The notes beneath the pieces were generated by a model, which was not told where the DNA came from, did not search any database, and saw nothing but the letters and a program-made list of their open reading frames with translations. From CBDESN01 sp965242495 (GTDB lineage Bacteria; Pseudomonadota; Alphaproteobacteria; MPNO01): a stretch of DNA of 64,000 bases. The stretch is taken from assembly GCA_965242495.1 (NCBI GenBank), contig OZ251446.1, positions 1,736,001-1,800,000 of the forward strand. Reading direction: 5' to 3'. Within the stretch, counting starts at the first letter, position 1, and each line of letters opens with the position of its first letter. Below, piece after piece: positions 18,169-27,742 of this stretch. A program made the position numbers and the translations under genes.

Positions 18169-19404
18169 TCAGGCGCGCGCGATCACGCGAACGAACGCGA
18201 AGGGCGCGGCGCCCAGAGCGAGCAGCGCCATCGCCAGCGTGAGGCCCGTGGCGTAGCCGCCGGTCACGTCGTACAGGAAGCCGCCCAGCCAAGCGCCCGC
18301 GGCCCCGCCCAGCCCCATGCCGACCGTGATGAAGCCGTAGATGCGGCCGAACTGCGCGCCGCGGAAGATCGTCGCGGCGATGGTGGACATCGCCGGCCCG
18401 CGGCAACCGAACGTGCCGCCGAACAGGACCACGAACAGCCCGATCAGGACCGGCGACCGCAGCTGGGCGACCGCCATCAGACAGCCGATGCCGGCGATCG
18501 TGAGGGCGTAGCTGATGATGACCGCCCGCGGCCGGCCGATACGGTCGCCCAGCCAGCCGAAGCCGACCATGCCGGCGGGCACGACCAACCCGACCAGCCC
18601 GTAGATCTCCGCCGCCGTCCGGGAGTCGTAGCCGGCCTCGACCAGATAGGCCGGCGTCTGGAGAAACACCAGGAACATCCCCATGGAGGTGCACGCGAAG
18701 GTGAAGGCCATGCTCCAGAAGGCGGGCGTCCCCAGGGCGTCCCGCAGGTCGGGTCCGCCGGCTTGCCGGCGCGCGCGACCCGTCGGCGCGCCGATGCCGG
18801 GGCGTCCGGCCAGCGCGTCGCGCCAGCGGAAGACGAGGAACAGCGGCAGCAGCGCAGCGACGCCCAGGCCCAGCAGCAGATAGGCCGACCGCCATCCATG
18901 CAGGTCGATCAGCGTCTGGGTCGTGGGGCCGAGGACCAGGATGCCGGCGCCGCTCGCCGAATGGGCGATCGCGAGCGCGGTGTTCAGACGCGCGCGGAAC
19001 CAGCGGCTGAGCAGCGCCGTCATGGGCACGAAGCCGGCGCAGCCGGCGGCGATGCCCATTGCGATCCCGACGGTCAGATGAAACTGCCACAACGCCTCCG
19101 CGCGCGAGGCGATCAGGGCCGCGGCGGAGGCGAGCATGACCCCCAGCAACATCACCTGCAGCGGACCCCAACGGTCGGAGAGGAAGCCGATCAACGGTCC
19201 CGACAAGCCGACGACGGCGAAGGCGAAGGAGTAGACGCTCGACGCCTCGCCCCGGCTCCAGCCGAAATCGCCGGCGAGCGGCAGCAGGAAGATCGGGTAC
19301 GTCTCCTGCAGGCCGCGCACGCCGGCATAGCAGGCGAAGCACAGGGCCAGCATCGTCAGGGCCATACGCACGGGCCGGTGCGGCCCCGTCGTTCCGGCCG
19401 GCAT
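18169..19404 (-). CDS. MFS transporter
   Basis: A 411-residue integral inner-membrane protein with about 12 hydrophobic segments in two halves. The loop GFLSDRWGPLQVML after the second segment and GFGWLGDRIGRPRAV in the second half match the MFS signature between helices 2-3 and 8-9. The family resembles monocarboxylate/oxalate-formate-type permeases. The frame is open further upstream, but that part runs through the tRNA-Ala gene, so I start at the ATG just inside (MPAGTTGPHRP). A second ATG 13 codons later, directly before the first membrane segment, is also possible. The substrate is unknown. Confidence 0.85.
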   Translation of the reverse strand: MPAGTTGPHRPVRMALTMLALCFACYAGVRGLQETYPIFLLPLAGDFGWSRGEASSVYSFAFAVVGLSGPLIGFLSDRWGPLQVMLLGVMLASAAALIASRAEALWQFHLTVGIAMGIAAGCAGFVPMTALLSRWFRARLNTALAIAHSASGAGILVLGPTTQTLIDLHGWRSAYLLLGLGVAALLPLFLVFRWRDALAGRPGIGAPTGRARRQAGGPDLRDALGTPAFWSMAFTFACTSMGMFLVFLQTPAYLVEAGYDSRTAAEIYGLVGLVVPAGMVGFGWLGDRIGRPRAVIISYALTIAGIGCLMAVAQLRSPVLIGLFVVLFGGTFGCRGPAMSTIAATIFRGAQFGRIYGFITVGMGLGGAAGAWLGGFLYDVTGGYATGLTLAMALLALGAAPFAFVRVIARA

Positions 19405-19455
19405 GGCTGCGTCGTCCCCGATGAAGAGGTCCGGAGCCCGGGCGGGCCGGGACGC

Positions 19456-19531
19456 TGGTGGAGCCGAGGGGAGTCGAACCCCTGACCTCGACATTGCGAA
19501 CGTCGCGCTCTCCCGACTGAGCTACGGCCCC
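19456..19531 (-). tRNA. tRNA-Ala (anticodon CGC)
   Basis: A 76-base cloverleaf on the minus strand with encoded CCA. The acceptor stem is GGGGCCG against CGGCTCC and contains the G3:U70 pair that marks alanine tRNAs. The D-arm begins GCTC. The anticodon stem encloses a TTCGCAA loop with anticodon CGC, which reads codon GCG. The T-arm holds GGTTCGACTCC. It sits between the SCO gene (divergent) and the MFS gene (same strand, downstream). Confidence 0.96.
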
Positions 19532-19682
19532 ACGGACGGGGATAATGGGAGCGGCGGGCGCGGCCGTCAAGACGGGCGCGCGCGAAGACCGGGACAATCG
19601 TTCGAGCGGCGGGCGCCGGGCCGGCGAGGCGCCCGACTTGCCGGGGTGGCGAATCGGCGCCGCCTCGATCATACTCGGCGGC

Positions 19683-20279
19683 ATGTCACCGCGAGCCGTC
19701 CGCATAGCGGCGTTCGCCGCGATCTCGGCCGCCGCCGTCGCCATCTTCCTGGCGGCGCAGCATTGGCGCGCGGGCGGCGGCGGGGCCGGGTTCGCCAGGA
19801 TCGGCGGCCCGTTCACGCTGATCGACCAGGACGGGCGGACGCGGACCGATGCCGATTTCCGCGGCCGGCACATGCTGGTCTATTTCGGCTACACCTATTG
19901 CCCGGACGTGTGCCCGACGGCGCTCAGCGACATGGCCATCGCGCTCGACGAGATCGGCGCCGACGCGACGAAAGTCCGGCCGGTCTTCGTTACCGTGGAC
20001 CCGGCGCGGGACACCCCGGCGAGGCTCAAGGATTACGTCGCCAACTTCCACCCCCGTCTGGTGGGGCTCACCGGATCGGACGACGCCATCGCGCGCGCCG
20101 CCAAGGCCTATCGCGTATATTACGCCAAGGCGCGGGATTCGGGCTCGGCCGCGGACTATCTGATGGACCACAGTTCGATCATCTACCTGATCGGCCCGGA
20201 CGGCCGCTACGTCGCCCATTTCAGCCACGGCGCGCCGGCGGAGCGCATCGTCGCGGCGCTCCGCGACGCCCTGTCCTGA
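19683..20279 (+). CDS. SCO1/SenC/PrrC-family copper chaperone
   Basis: A 198-residue thioredoxin-fold protein that delivers copper to, or reduces, the CuA site of cytochrome oxidase. It is held by one N-terminal membrane helix (residues 8-25) with the domain in the periplasm. The copper-binding CPDVC (C73, C77) and the downstream His in MDHSS (about residue 164) are all present. The ATG is the first that leaves the N-terminal helix at the end; an upstream in-frame ATG would add 46 residues of non-membrane sequence. It is followed after 15 bases by the YcgN-family gene. Confidence 0.93.
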   Translation: MSPRAVRIAAFAAISAAAVAIFLAAQHWRAGGGGAGFARIGGPFTLIDQDGRTRTDADFRGRHMLVYFGYTYCPDVCPTALSDMAIALDEIGADATKVRPVFVTVDPARDTPARLKDYVANFHPRLVGLTGSDDAIARAAKAYRVYYAKARDSGSAADYLMDHSSIIYLIGPDGRYVAHFSHGAPAERIVAALRDALS

Positions 20280-20294
20280 CCGGCGCCGTCGGCG

Positions 20295-20732
20295 ATGGGC
20301 GAGAAGCCGTTCTGGCAGCGCAAGACGCTCGACGAGATGACGGCGGAGGAGTGGGAGTCGCTGTGCGACGGCTGCGCGCGCTGTTGCCTGATCAAGTTGG
20401 AAGACGCGGCGACGGGCGACGTCTCCTATACCGATATCGCCTGCCGGCTTCTCGATCACGGGCGTTGCCGCTGCACCCGCTACGAAGAACGCGGCCGGCT
20501 GGTGCCGGGCTGTGTGACGCTGACGCCGGAACTGGTGAGGACCACCCGCTGGCTGCCGTCGAGCTGCGCCTATCGCCTGATCGCCGAAGGACGGGAGCTC
20601 TCCTGGTGGCATCCGCTGATCTCGGGCGATCCCGAGACGGTGCATCGGGCGGGAATCTCGGTGCGCGGCCGCACGACGCCGGAGCGACGGGAGCTGGACC
20701 CCGAAGACCGCATCGTCGCTTGGCCCGAGTGA
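20295..20732 (+). CDS. YcgN-family (UPF0260) cysteine-cluster protein
   Basis: A 145-residue cytoplasmic protein of the YcgN/UPF0260 family. The N-terminal FWQRKTLDEMTAEEWESLCD is the family opening, followed by CDGCARCC, further cysteines in DIACRLLDHGRCRC, and GCVTLTP, then SSCAYRL. The spaced cysteines suggest a metal or Fe-S site, but the biochemical role of the family is not established. Length is normal. It follows the SCO gene closely on the same strand and is convergent with the PBP gene. Confidence 0.93.
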   Translation: MGEKPFWQRKTLDEMTAEEWESLCDGCARCCLIKLEDAATGDVSYTDIACRLLDHGRCRCTRYEERGRLVPGCVTLTPELVRTTRWLPSSCAYRLIAEGRELSWWHPLISGDPETVHRAGISVRGRTTPERRELDPEDRIVAWPE

Positions 20733-20778
20733 ACGCATTGGAACGGCGCCGTCCACCGCCGGCCCGTCCGCCGCTCCG

Positions 20779-22656
20779 TCAGTCGCCGATCCCCTGGTTG
20801 CCGCCGGCGGCGGGCGGTCGTGGGCCGGGGCGGTCGAGCGACGACGCCGGGCGGCTGCGATGCGCATCGCGCATGAAGGCGCGCCAGAGTCGCGCCGGCA
20901 GCCCGCCCCCGGTCACCCGTTTCATCGGCCGTCCGTCGTCGTTGCCGACCCACACGCCGGCGACCAGATCGGCGGTGTAGCCGACGAACCAGGCGTCGCG
21001 GAAATCCTGGCTGGTCCCGGTCTTTCCCGCGGCGGGCCAGCCAAGCGCCGCGGCGCGTCCGGTGCCCTCGGTGATGACCGCGGCCAGCATTTCGTCGAGG
21101 GAAACGACGTGCCGCGCGTCGACGACCCGGCCGCCGCCCGGTCCCGCTCGCCGGTAGAGCGCGCGACCGGTCTTGTCGCGGATCTCGACGATGCCGTGAG
21201 GCCACGCTGCGCGACCGCGGTTGGCGAGCGCCGCGTAGGCGGCGGTCAGCTCCAGGAGCGTCACCTCGCCGGCGCCCAGCGCGGCGCTGGGATGGGCCGC
21301 GAGCTTGCTGGTGATGCCCAGCCGGCGCGCCGCGGCGGCGACGTTGCCGCGCCCGGCGCGCTCGGCGACGCGGACCGCGACGCTGTTGAGCGAATGCGCG
21401 AACGCGGTGCGCAGCTCGACGGGGCCGCGGAACCGACCGTCGTAGTTGCGCGGCCGCCAGCCGCCGACGCTGACCGGACCGTCCACGATCCGGTCGCGCG
21501 GCCCGATCCCGGCTTCGAGCCCGGCCAGATAGACGAACAGCTTGAACGCCGATCCGGGTTGGCGGAGCGCCTGGGTGACGCGGTTGAACTGGCTCTCGGC
21601 GAAGCTCCGGCCGCCGACCATCGCCCGCACTGCGCCGTCCGGGGCGAGCGCCACCAGGGCCGCCTGGGACGCGCGCCGCGCTGGGCCGTAGCGGGCGAGA
21701 GTCGCCCTCAGCCGCTGCTCGGCGGCGCGCTGCAGGCGCACGTCCAGCGTGGTGACGACGATCAGGTCGCGGTCGGCATGGCCGATATAGTCCGCCGCGC
21801 GATCCAGCACCCAATCGACGAAGTAGCGCCCCGACACGCCGGTGCGGGGAACTATGCGCAGCTTCCCCCGCAGGGCGCGCCGGGCCGCCTCCTCGGTGAG
21901 AAAGCCGGCATCGACCATGGCGCGCAGCACGCGCCGGGCGCGTCGCTTCGCGGCCTCCGGGTCGCGCGTGGGCGCATAGCGCGACGGCGCCTTGAGCAGC
22001 CCGGCCAACACCGCCGCCTCCAGGAGGTCGAGCCGCCCGACCGGCTTGCCGAAATAACGCTGCGCCGCCGCGGCGACGCCGTAGGCGCCGGCGCCGAGAT
22101 AGACGCGGTTGGCGTAGATGGTGAAGATCTGCCGCTTGGTGAACTCCGCCTCGAGCCAGAGGGCGACCAGCAGCTCCTGCACCTTGCGGCGCAGGGTGCG
22201 CGCGTGGGTGAGGAACAGGTTCTTCGCCAGCTGTTGGGTGATCGTGCTGCCGCCCTGGCGGATGGAGCCCGCGCGCAGGTTGGCGAACGCCGCCCGCGCG
22301 AGGCCCCACGGATCGAAACCGGAATGGTCGAAGAAACGGCGGTCCTCGATCGCGACCACCGCCTGGACGAGATGCGGCGGCAGATCGGCGAAGCGCGCCG
22401 GCGCGCCGTAAAGGTCGCCGCGCTGGGCCAGCAGCGCGCCGTCGGCGGCGAGAATGGTCATCGACGGACGCCGCGCGCCGGTATCGAGGCTGCCCACATC
22501 GGGCAGATCCCAGGCGTACCAGGCTAGGAGTCCGCCGAAGCCGAGCAGCGCCCAGAGAACGCAGACGAGCGACCATCGGAGCAGGCGGCGTCCGGTCCGT
22601 CGTCGGCGCGGCGGCGGACCGCCGCTCCGGGCGGATTTTCGGGTTCGACGCGCCAT
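20779..22656 (-). CDS. Class A penicillin-binding protein (PBP1A-type)
   Basis: A 625-residue bifunctional peptidoglycan synthase. A basic N-terminus precedes one membrane anchor (about residues 28-50). The GT51 glycosyltransferase domain shows AIEDRRFFDHSGFD, GGSTITQQLAKNL and RKVQELLVALWLE. The transpeptidase domain has the SxxK site GSAFK, SLN and KTGTSQDFRDAWFVG. In the periplasm it polymerises and crosslinks glycan strands. An AGGAGG lies directly against the ATG with no spacer, which is unusual, but no better start follows. It diverges from the acetyltransferase gene. Confidence 0.92.
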   Translation of the reverse strand: MARRTRKSARSGGPPPRRRRTGRRLLRWSLVCVLWALLGFGGLLAWYAWDLPDVGSLDTGARRPSMTILAADGALLAQRGDLYGAPARFADLPPHLVQAVVAIEDRRFFDHSGFDPWGLARAAFANLRAGSIRQGGSTITQQLAKNLFLTHARTLRRKVQELLVALWLEAEFTKRQIFTIYANRVYLGAGAYGVAAAAQRYFGKPVGRLDLLEAAVLAGLLKAPSRYAPTRDPEAAKRRARRVLRAMVDAGFLTEEAARRALRGKLRIVPRTGVSGRYFVDWVLDRAADYIGHADRDLIVVTTLDVRLQRAAEQRLRATLARYGPARRASQAALVALAPDGAVRAMVGGRSFAESQFNRVTQALRQPGSAFKLFVYLAGLEAGIGPRDRIVDGPVSVGGWRPRNYDGRFRGPVELRTAFAHSLNSVAVRVAERAGRGNVAAAARRLGITSKLAAHPSAALGAGEVTLLELTAAYAALANRGRAAWPHGIVEIRDKTGRALYRRAGPGGGRVVDARHVVSLDEMLAAVITEGTGRAAALGWPAAGKTGTSQDFRDAWFVGYTADLVAGVWVGNDDGRPMKRVTGGGLPARLWRAFMRDAHRSRPASSLDRPGPRPPAAGGNQGIGD

Positions 22657-22744
22657 CCTCCTATATCTAGTATGGATCGGGTGCCGAGACCAAGAATGTA
22701 GAGGCGATATCGACCCGCAACCGAGCTCCTCGGCCAGGATCAGG

Positions 22745-23212
22745 GTGCGTCCGGCGCAACCGGACGACGCCGAAGCGGTCGCGCGCATGGCGTGCGCATC
22801 CAGCGTCGCCGACGGCGGCCGCCCCTCCTGCCTCACCGCCGCGCGCTTCCGGCGCGACGGCTTCGGCGAGCGGCCGGCCTTCGCCGCGATGGTCGCCGAG
22901 ATCGACGACCGGGTCGTCGGATACGCGGTCTATTACCCCGGCTACGACACGGACAGCGCGACCCGCGGGGCCTATCTCGCCGATCTGTACGTCGCCGAGG
23001 ATCGGCGCCGTCTGGGCGCCGGTCGCGCTCTCGTCGCCGCGATCGCCCGGCGCTGCCGGACGCAGGGGGGGCGCTGGCTGTTCTGGTCGGTGCTGAAACG
23101 CAACCGCGGCGCGCGGCGCTTCTATCGCAAGATCGCGCCCGAGCTCAGGGGCGCCATCCTGTGCGCGGCTTTCGGCGAGACCTTCGACCGGATCGCGGAC
23201 ATGGCGGACTGA
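22745..23212 (+). CDS. GNAT-family N-acetyltransferase
   Basis: A 155-residue single-domain acetyltransferase. The acetyl-CoA pyrophosphate loop is visible as EDRRRLGAGRALV, after the strand AYLADLYVA. The following RWLFWSVLKRNRGARRFYRK matches motif B. The frame is open upstream, but that part overlaps the PBP gene on the other strand, so the GTG giving VRPAQPDDAEAV is the best start. The acceptor (protein, amine or antibiotic) is unknown. Confidence 0.8.
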   Translation: MRPAQPDDAEAVARMACASSVADGGRPSCLTAARFRRDGFGERPAFAAMVAEIDDRVVGYAVYYPGYDTDSATRGAYLADLYVAEDRRRLGAGRALVAAIARRCRTQGGRWLFWSVLKRNRGARRFYRKIAPELRGAILCAAFGETFDRIADMAD

Positions 23213-23236
23213 CGCGGCCCGCGCCCGGCGGACCCG

Positions 23237-24067
23237 CTACCAATCGAACCGCCGGACGACCGCGAAACGGAGGACGCCGAGCTTGTTCTCCACGTCGTAG
23301 GAGACGGGCCGTCGGGGGGTTCCGCGCCCGCAGCAGCTGCCGTCGCCGGATCGGTTCGCGGCATGGGTGGTCCGCCCGAAATCCATATACGAGGCTTCGA
23401 GTCGCAGCGTCCAGCGGTCGGCGACGGAGGCTTCCACGCCGACCCCGACCACCCAGCCGATTTCCGTCGAGCCGTCGCGAAAGGAATCGTCGGGGTCCAA
23501 CCGCCACGGCGTGGGCCGCGGCGGCTGGACGCTGCGATCGAGGCCGCGGTCGAGATCGGTCAACGAATTGTCGATCCGCGCGACCGCAAGCCCGGCGGCG
23601 GCGAAGACCGTCGCCGGCCCCACCGCATGTTCGATCCCGCCGCGGGCCGTCGCGACCCATCGGAACTTCGACTCCACCGTCTCATCGGCGCCTCCGGGGG
23701 GGAGGGGAGGGACGACGGGGCTGGGGTCGATCGCATTCGTCTTCGCCGACAGGCGGCCGAGCATGCCGTCCAGCTCGATCCGGAACGGCGCGCCGCCGAT
23801 CTCGAACCTCTGGCCGATCAGGAAGCCGCCGAACGGCCCGTCGTCGCCGTAATCGGTGACCGCGCCCGGATTGCCCCAGTCCGAGAAGCCGTCGGCGTCG
23901 ACGATGCGGCTGTCCGCCCGCCCGGCGCCGACGAAGACGCCGGCGTAGGGTCCCGCCCGATCGAGCGCGGCGGCGCCCCCGGCGTCGGCGGGCCCGCCGG
24001 CGGCGAACAGCAGCAGAGCCGGCAGCGTCCAAACGGCGCGGCGTAGCGAGCGATCCGGTGCGCGCAT
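23237..24067 (-). CDS. Outer-membrane beta-barrel protein
   Basis: A 276-residue exported protein. The signal peptide (residues 1-29, cleavage after ADA) is followed by PYAGVFVGAG, a typical first strand of small OmpA-like or Omp25-like barrels. Alternating hydrophobic strands and loops follow, and the chain ends in an aromatic residue (VVRRFDW), the signal for the outer-membrane assembly machinery. Two adjacent Cys (SCCGRG) sit in a late loop. It lies 15 bases downstream of gyrB on the same strand. Function beyond an outer-membrane porin or adhesin-like barrel cannot be said. Confidence 0.82.
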   Translation of the reverse strand: MRAPDRSLRRAVWTLPALLLFAAGGPADAGGAAALDRAGPYAGVFVGAGRADSRIVDADGFSDWGNPGAVTDYGDDGPFGGFLIGQRFEIGGAPFRIELDGMLGRLSAKTNAIDPSPVVPPLPPGGADETVESKFRWVATARGGIEHAVGPATVFAAAGLAVARIDNSLTDLDRGLDRSVQPPRPTPWRLDPDDSFRDGSTEIGWVVGVGVEASVADRWTLRLEASYMDFGRTTHAANRSGDGSCCGRGTPRRPVSYDVENKLGVLRFAVVRRFDW

Positions 24068-24082
24068 GTCCGGATTCTCCCG

Positions 24083-26527
24083 TCAGACGTCCAGGTTCAC
24101 GACCTTGAGGGCGTTGGTCTGGATGAACTTCCGCCGCGGCTCGACGACGTCGCCCATCAGGGTCGAGAACATGTTTTCCGCCTCGTCGGCATGGCCGATC
24201 TTGACCTGGAGCAGCGAGCGCGCGTCGGGATCGAGCGTCGTCTCCCACAGCTGATCCGGGTTCATCTCGCCGAGCCCCTTGTAGCGCTGGATGGCGACGC
24301 CCTTGCGTCCCAGCTCGAGCACGGCGTCGATCAGGCCGATCGGACCGGTGACGCGGTGGCGCCTGTCCTTGGTCGCGAGCGCCACCGGGCGCCGGTAGAC
24401 CGCCTGGAGATCGGCCGCCATGTCGTCGAGCCGATGCGCATCCGCGCTTCGCACCAGCGCGCCGTCGATGACGTGATGCTCGGTCACGCCGCGCAGCGTG
24501 CGCCGGAACGAGAAGCCGCCGCCCTCGGCGATCTCCGCGCTCCAGCCCCGCTCGGCTTCCGGCGCGAGGCCGTCGAGGCGGCGCGCGACGGCTTCCACGA
24601 CCAGCCGCGCCTGATCGGGCGAGGCGAGGAGCTCCGGCTTGAACGCGCCGAGGATCGCGGCCTGCTCGATCAGGTCGGGGTTGGACAGGCGCTTGAGCAG
24701 CGGCGTCATCAGGCGGCGGGCGCGAAGCGCCCGGCGCACGGTCTCGCGGAGGTCCTCCGCTCCGATCCGCAACCCGTCGGACGCTTCGAGCACGCAGTCC
24801 TTGGTGCCCGCCTCGACCAGGAAGTCGTCGAGCGCCGCCTCGTCCTTGAGATAGACCTCCTCGCCGCCCCGCTTGGCGCGGAACAGCGGCGGCTGAGCGA
24901 TATAGAGATAGCCGCGTTCGATGATGTCGAGCATCTGCCGGTAGAAGAAGGTCAACAGCAGGGTGCGGATGTGGCTGCCGTCCACATCGGCGTCGGTCAT
25001 GATGACGATCTTGTGGTAGCGGATCTTGTCGATTTCGAAGTCCTCATGGCCGATCCCGGCGCCGAGGGCGGCGATCAGCGTGCCAAGCTCGGCCGAGCTC
25101 AGCATCTTGTCGAACCGGGCGCGTTCGACGTTGAGTATCTTGCCGCGCAGCGGCAGGATCGCCTGGTTGGCGCGGTTTCTCGCCTGCTTCGCGGAACCGC
25201 CGGCGGAATCGCCCTCGACGATGAACAGTTCCGCGGCCGCCGGGTCGCGTTCCTGGCAGTCGGCGAGCTTGCCCGGCAGGGTGGATATGTCGAGCGCGCC
25301 CTTGCGGCGCGTCAGCTCGCGCGCCTTCCGCGCGGCCTCGCGCGCGGCGGCGGCCTCGGCCACCTTGGCGACGATCTTGCGCGCCTCGGCCGGGTGCTCC
25401 TCGAACCATTCGCCGAGTTTCTCGCCGACGATGCCCTCGACGACGTTGCGGACTTCGGACGAGACCAGCTTGTCCTTGGTCTGCGACGAGAATTTGGGAT
25501 CCGGCACCTTCACCGAGAGCACGCAGGTCATGCCTTCCCGCGCGTCGTCGCCGGTGAGGGTGACCTTCTCCTTCCGGGTCATGCCGCCGGCCGCGGCGTA
25601 GCCGTTGACGGTGCGCGTCAACGCCGCGCGGAACCCCGCCAGATGGGTGCCTCCGTCGCGCTGCGGAATGGTGTTGGTGAAGCACAGCGTGGTCTCGTGG
25701 TAGCTGTCCGACCACTCCAGGGCGGCATCGACCGAGACCCCGTCGCGCTCTCCGGCGATGGCGATCGGCGGGTCGAACAGCGGCGTCTTGCCGCGATCGA
25801 GATAGCGCGCGAACGCCTGCGTCCCGCCGTCGTACCGCATCTCCGCTTCCCGCGACTCGACCCCGCGGGCGTCGCGCAGGACGAGCTTTACGCCGGAATT
25901 GAGAAACGCCAGCTCGCGCAGCCGATGTTCGAGCATGGCGAAGTCGAATTCGGTCTTCGAGAACGTCCGCCGCGACGGCAGAAACGTCACCTCGCTGCCG
26001 GTGCGGTCGCCCGCCTCGCCGACGACGGCGAGCGGCGCTGCGGCGACGCCGTCTGCGAAACGGACCCAGTGCTCCTTGCCGCCGCGCCAGATGCGCAGCT
26101 GGAGCGATTCCGAGAGCGCGTTGACGACCGAGACGCCGACGCCGTGGAGCCCGCCCGATACCTTGTAGGAATTGCGATCGAACTTGCCGCCGGCATGGAG
26201 CTGGGTCATGATGACTTCGGCGGCCGAGATCCCCTCCTCCTCGTGGATCTCGACCGGGATGCCGCGCCCGTCGTCGCCGATCGTCACCGAGCCGTCGCCG
26301 TTGAGCGTCACGTCGATCGTGCTGCAATAGCCGGCGAGCGCCTCGTCGATCGCGTTGTCCACGACCTCGTACACCATATGATGCAGCCCGGAGCCGTCAT
26401 CGGTGTCGCCGATATACATGCCGGGTCGCTTGCGCACCGCCTCCAGCCCGCGCAAGACCTTGATCGAGTCGGCGCCGTAGGCGTCGTCCTCGATCGCCGG
26501 GAGCGCCGGGTCGGCGGGCGCGGTCAT
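24083..26527 (-). CDS. gyrB: DNA gyrase subunit B
   Basis: An 814-residue type IIA topoisomerase subunit that hydrolyses ATP to introduce negative supercoils. The GHKL ATPase domain has VDNAIDEALAGY, DDGRGIPVEIH and GGLHGVGVSVVNALS. The Toprim domain has EGDSAGGSAKQARNR and MTDADVDGSHIRTLLL. The C-terminal YKGLGEMNPDQLWETT contacts GyrA. Length is standard. It is the last of the leftward series dnaA-dnaN-recF-gyrB, starting 13 bases after recF. Confidence 0.98.
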   Translation of the reverse strand: MTAPADPALPAIEDDAYGADSIKVLRGLEAVRKRPGMYIGDTDDGSGLHHMVYEVVDNAIDEALAGYCSTIDVTLNGDGSVTIGDDGRGIPVEIHEEEGISAAEVIMTQLHAGGKFDRNSYKVSGGLHGVGVSVVNALSESLQLRIWRGGKEHWVRFADGVAAAPLAVVGEAGDRTGSEVTFLPSRRTFSKTEFDFAMLEHRLRELAFLNSGVKLVLRDARGVESREAEMRYDGGTQAFARYLDRGKTPLFDPPIAIAGERDGVSVDAALEWSDSYHETTLCFTNTIPQRDGGTHLAGFRAALTRTVNGYAAAGGMTRKEKVTLTGDDAREGMTCVLSVKVPDPKFSSQTKDKLVSSEVRNVVEGIVGEKLGEWFEEHPAEARKIVAKVAEAAAAREAARKARELTRRKGALDISTLPGKLADCQERDPAAAELFIVEGDSAGGSAKQARNRANQAILPLRGKILNVERARFDKMLSSAELGTLIAALGAGIGHEDFEIDKIRYHKIVIMTDADVDGSHIRTLLLTFFYRQMLDIIERGYLYIAQPPLFRAKRGGEEVYLKDEAALDDFLVEAGTKDCVLEASDGLRIGAEDLRETVRRALRARRLMTPLLKRLSNPDLIEQAAILGAFKPELLASPDQARLVVEAVARRLDGLAPEAERGWSAEIAEGGGFSFRRTLRGVTEHHVIDGALVRSADAHRLDDMAADLQAVYRRPVALATKDRRHRVTGPIGLIDAVLELGRKGVAIQRYKGLGEMNPDQLWETTLDPDARSLLQVKIGHADEAENMFSTLMGDVVEPRRKFIQTNALKVVNLDV

Positions 26528-26540
26528 CGGCGGCGCCGCA

Positions 26541-27710
26541 TCACCCGGCCGGCGTCACGGCGGCGTCGGCGACGCGGAAAAACTGGGCGCGGCCGCCGAG
26601 CGGGCGGAACGCGGCCTCGTCGGTCCCGGTCATCCAGGCTTGGGCGCCCAGTGCGTCGACCTCTTCGAACAGCGCCGCCCGCCGCGCCGGATCCAGATGC
26701 GCCGCGATCTCGTCGAGCAGCAATATCGGCGCCCGGCCGCGTTCGAGCGCCTGAAGCCGGGTGTTGGCGAGCACGATGCGGACCAGCAGCGACTTCTGCT
26801 CGCCGGTGGAGCACAGCCGGGCCGGCGCGTCGGTGGCCGCGTCGCGGCAGGCCAGATCGCTGCGATGGATGCCGAGCGTGGCGCGGCCGGCCTCGGCGTC
26901 CGCCCGCCGCCGCGCCGCCAGGCCGGCGCGAAAGCGCTCCTCCGCTTCGAGCGCGGGAGCCGCCGCCAGCCAGGAGTCGATCTCACAGACGAGCGACAGC
27001 GAGGCCGCGGGAAACGGACCGACTCCTCCGGCGCAGGCGGCGTCGAGCCGCGCCGCGCAGCGGCGGCGGGCGGCCGCGACGGCGACGCCGTCCTCCGCCA
27101 TACCCCGCTCCAGAGCCGCGATCCAGGCGCCGTCCGCGGCGCCCGTTCCATTCAGCAGCCGGGTGCGCTGGCGCATGCGCCGTTCGTAGACGGCGAGCCG
27201 GCGCGCATGGGTGGGGTCGAAGCCGTTCACCAGCCGGTCGAGGAAGCGCCGCCGGTCCGCCGCCGGCCCGGCGAACAGCCGCTCCATCTCGGGCGTGAGC
27301 CAGACCGCATCGACCCGTTCGCCGAGTTCGGACTGGCTGGCGGAATCGCAGCCGTCGATTTTGACCGTGCGACGGTCCGTTTCGGGACCGCCGGGGCCGA
27401 GGCCGGTGCCGATCTCGACCCACTCGTCGCCGTCAGACAAGGTCGCCGCGGCGGCCCAGCGGCGCGCGCCGTCGCCCCCCGCGGCCGCGGCGGCGCGGTA
27501 GGTCACGTCGGCCAGCCGGGCGCGCCGAAGCCCGCGGCCGGGGGCGAGGAAGGACAGGGCTTCGAGAAGGTTCGTCTTGCCGGCTCCGTTCGGGCCGGTC
27601 AGCACCACCGGCCGCTCGTCCGCCGCCAGCCGGAGATGCCGGTAGCAGCGAAACTCGGTGAGGACGAGTCGGCGCACGGCGAGCCGCCCCGCGCGCGCGG
27701 GGGCGGGCAC
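26541..27710 (-). CDS. recF: DNA replication and repair protein RecF
   Basis: A 389-residue SMC-like ATPase that binds gapped DNA and helps RecO and RecR load RecA. It has Walker A GPNGAGKTNLLEAL near residue 40, the ABC signature CSTGEQKSLLVR and Walker B ILLLDEIAAHLD. The length is slightly longer than typical because of a proline/alanine-rich N-terminus and Gly/Ala-rich loops; a later start cannot be excluded. It is placed 32 bases after dnaN and 13 before gyrB. Confidence 0.96.
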   Translation of the reverse strand: MPAPARAGRLAVRRLVLTEFRCYRHLRLAADERPVVLTGPNGAGKTNLLEALSFLAPGRGLRRARLADVTYRAAAAAGGDGARRWAAAATLSDGDEWVEIGTGLGPGGPETDRRTVKIDGCDSASQSELGERVDAVWLTPEMERLFAGPAADRRRFLDRLVNGFDPTHARRLAVYERRMRQRTRLLNGTGAADGAWIAALERGMAEDGVAVAAARRRCAARLDAACAGGVGPFPAASLSLVCEIDSWLAAAPALEAEERFRAGLAARRRADAEAGRATLGIHRSDLACRDAATDAPARLCSTGEQKSLLVRIVLANTRLQALERGRAPILLLDEIAAHLDPARRAALFEEVDALGAQAWMTGTDEAAFRPLGGRAQFFRVADAAVTPAG

Positions 27711-27742
27711 GATCGGCAGCGGCGCGCCCAGCGCAGCCGTCC

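Noticed and set aside
19405..19494. MFS transporter start inside the tRNA-Ala gene
   Set aside because: The upstream ATG lies within the mature tRNA sequence, and residues from there are hydrophilic and unconserved.
24191..27298. Very long opposite-strand open frame (over 1000 codons) across gyrB and recF, and similar long frames across 6.8-9.4, 48.6-51.5 and 61.3-63.9 kb
   Set aside because: These are by-products of extreme GC content; their translations are Arg/Ala/Pro/Gly-rich without domains, while the other strand encodes clear conserved proteins.
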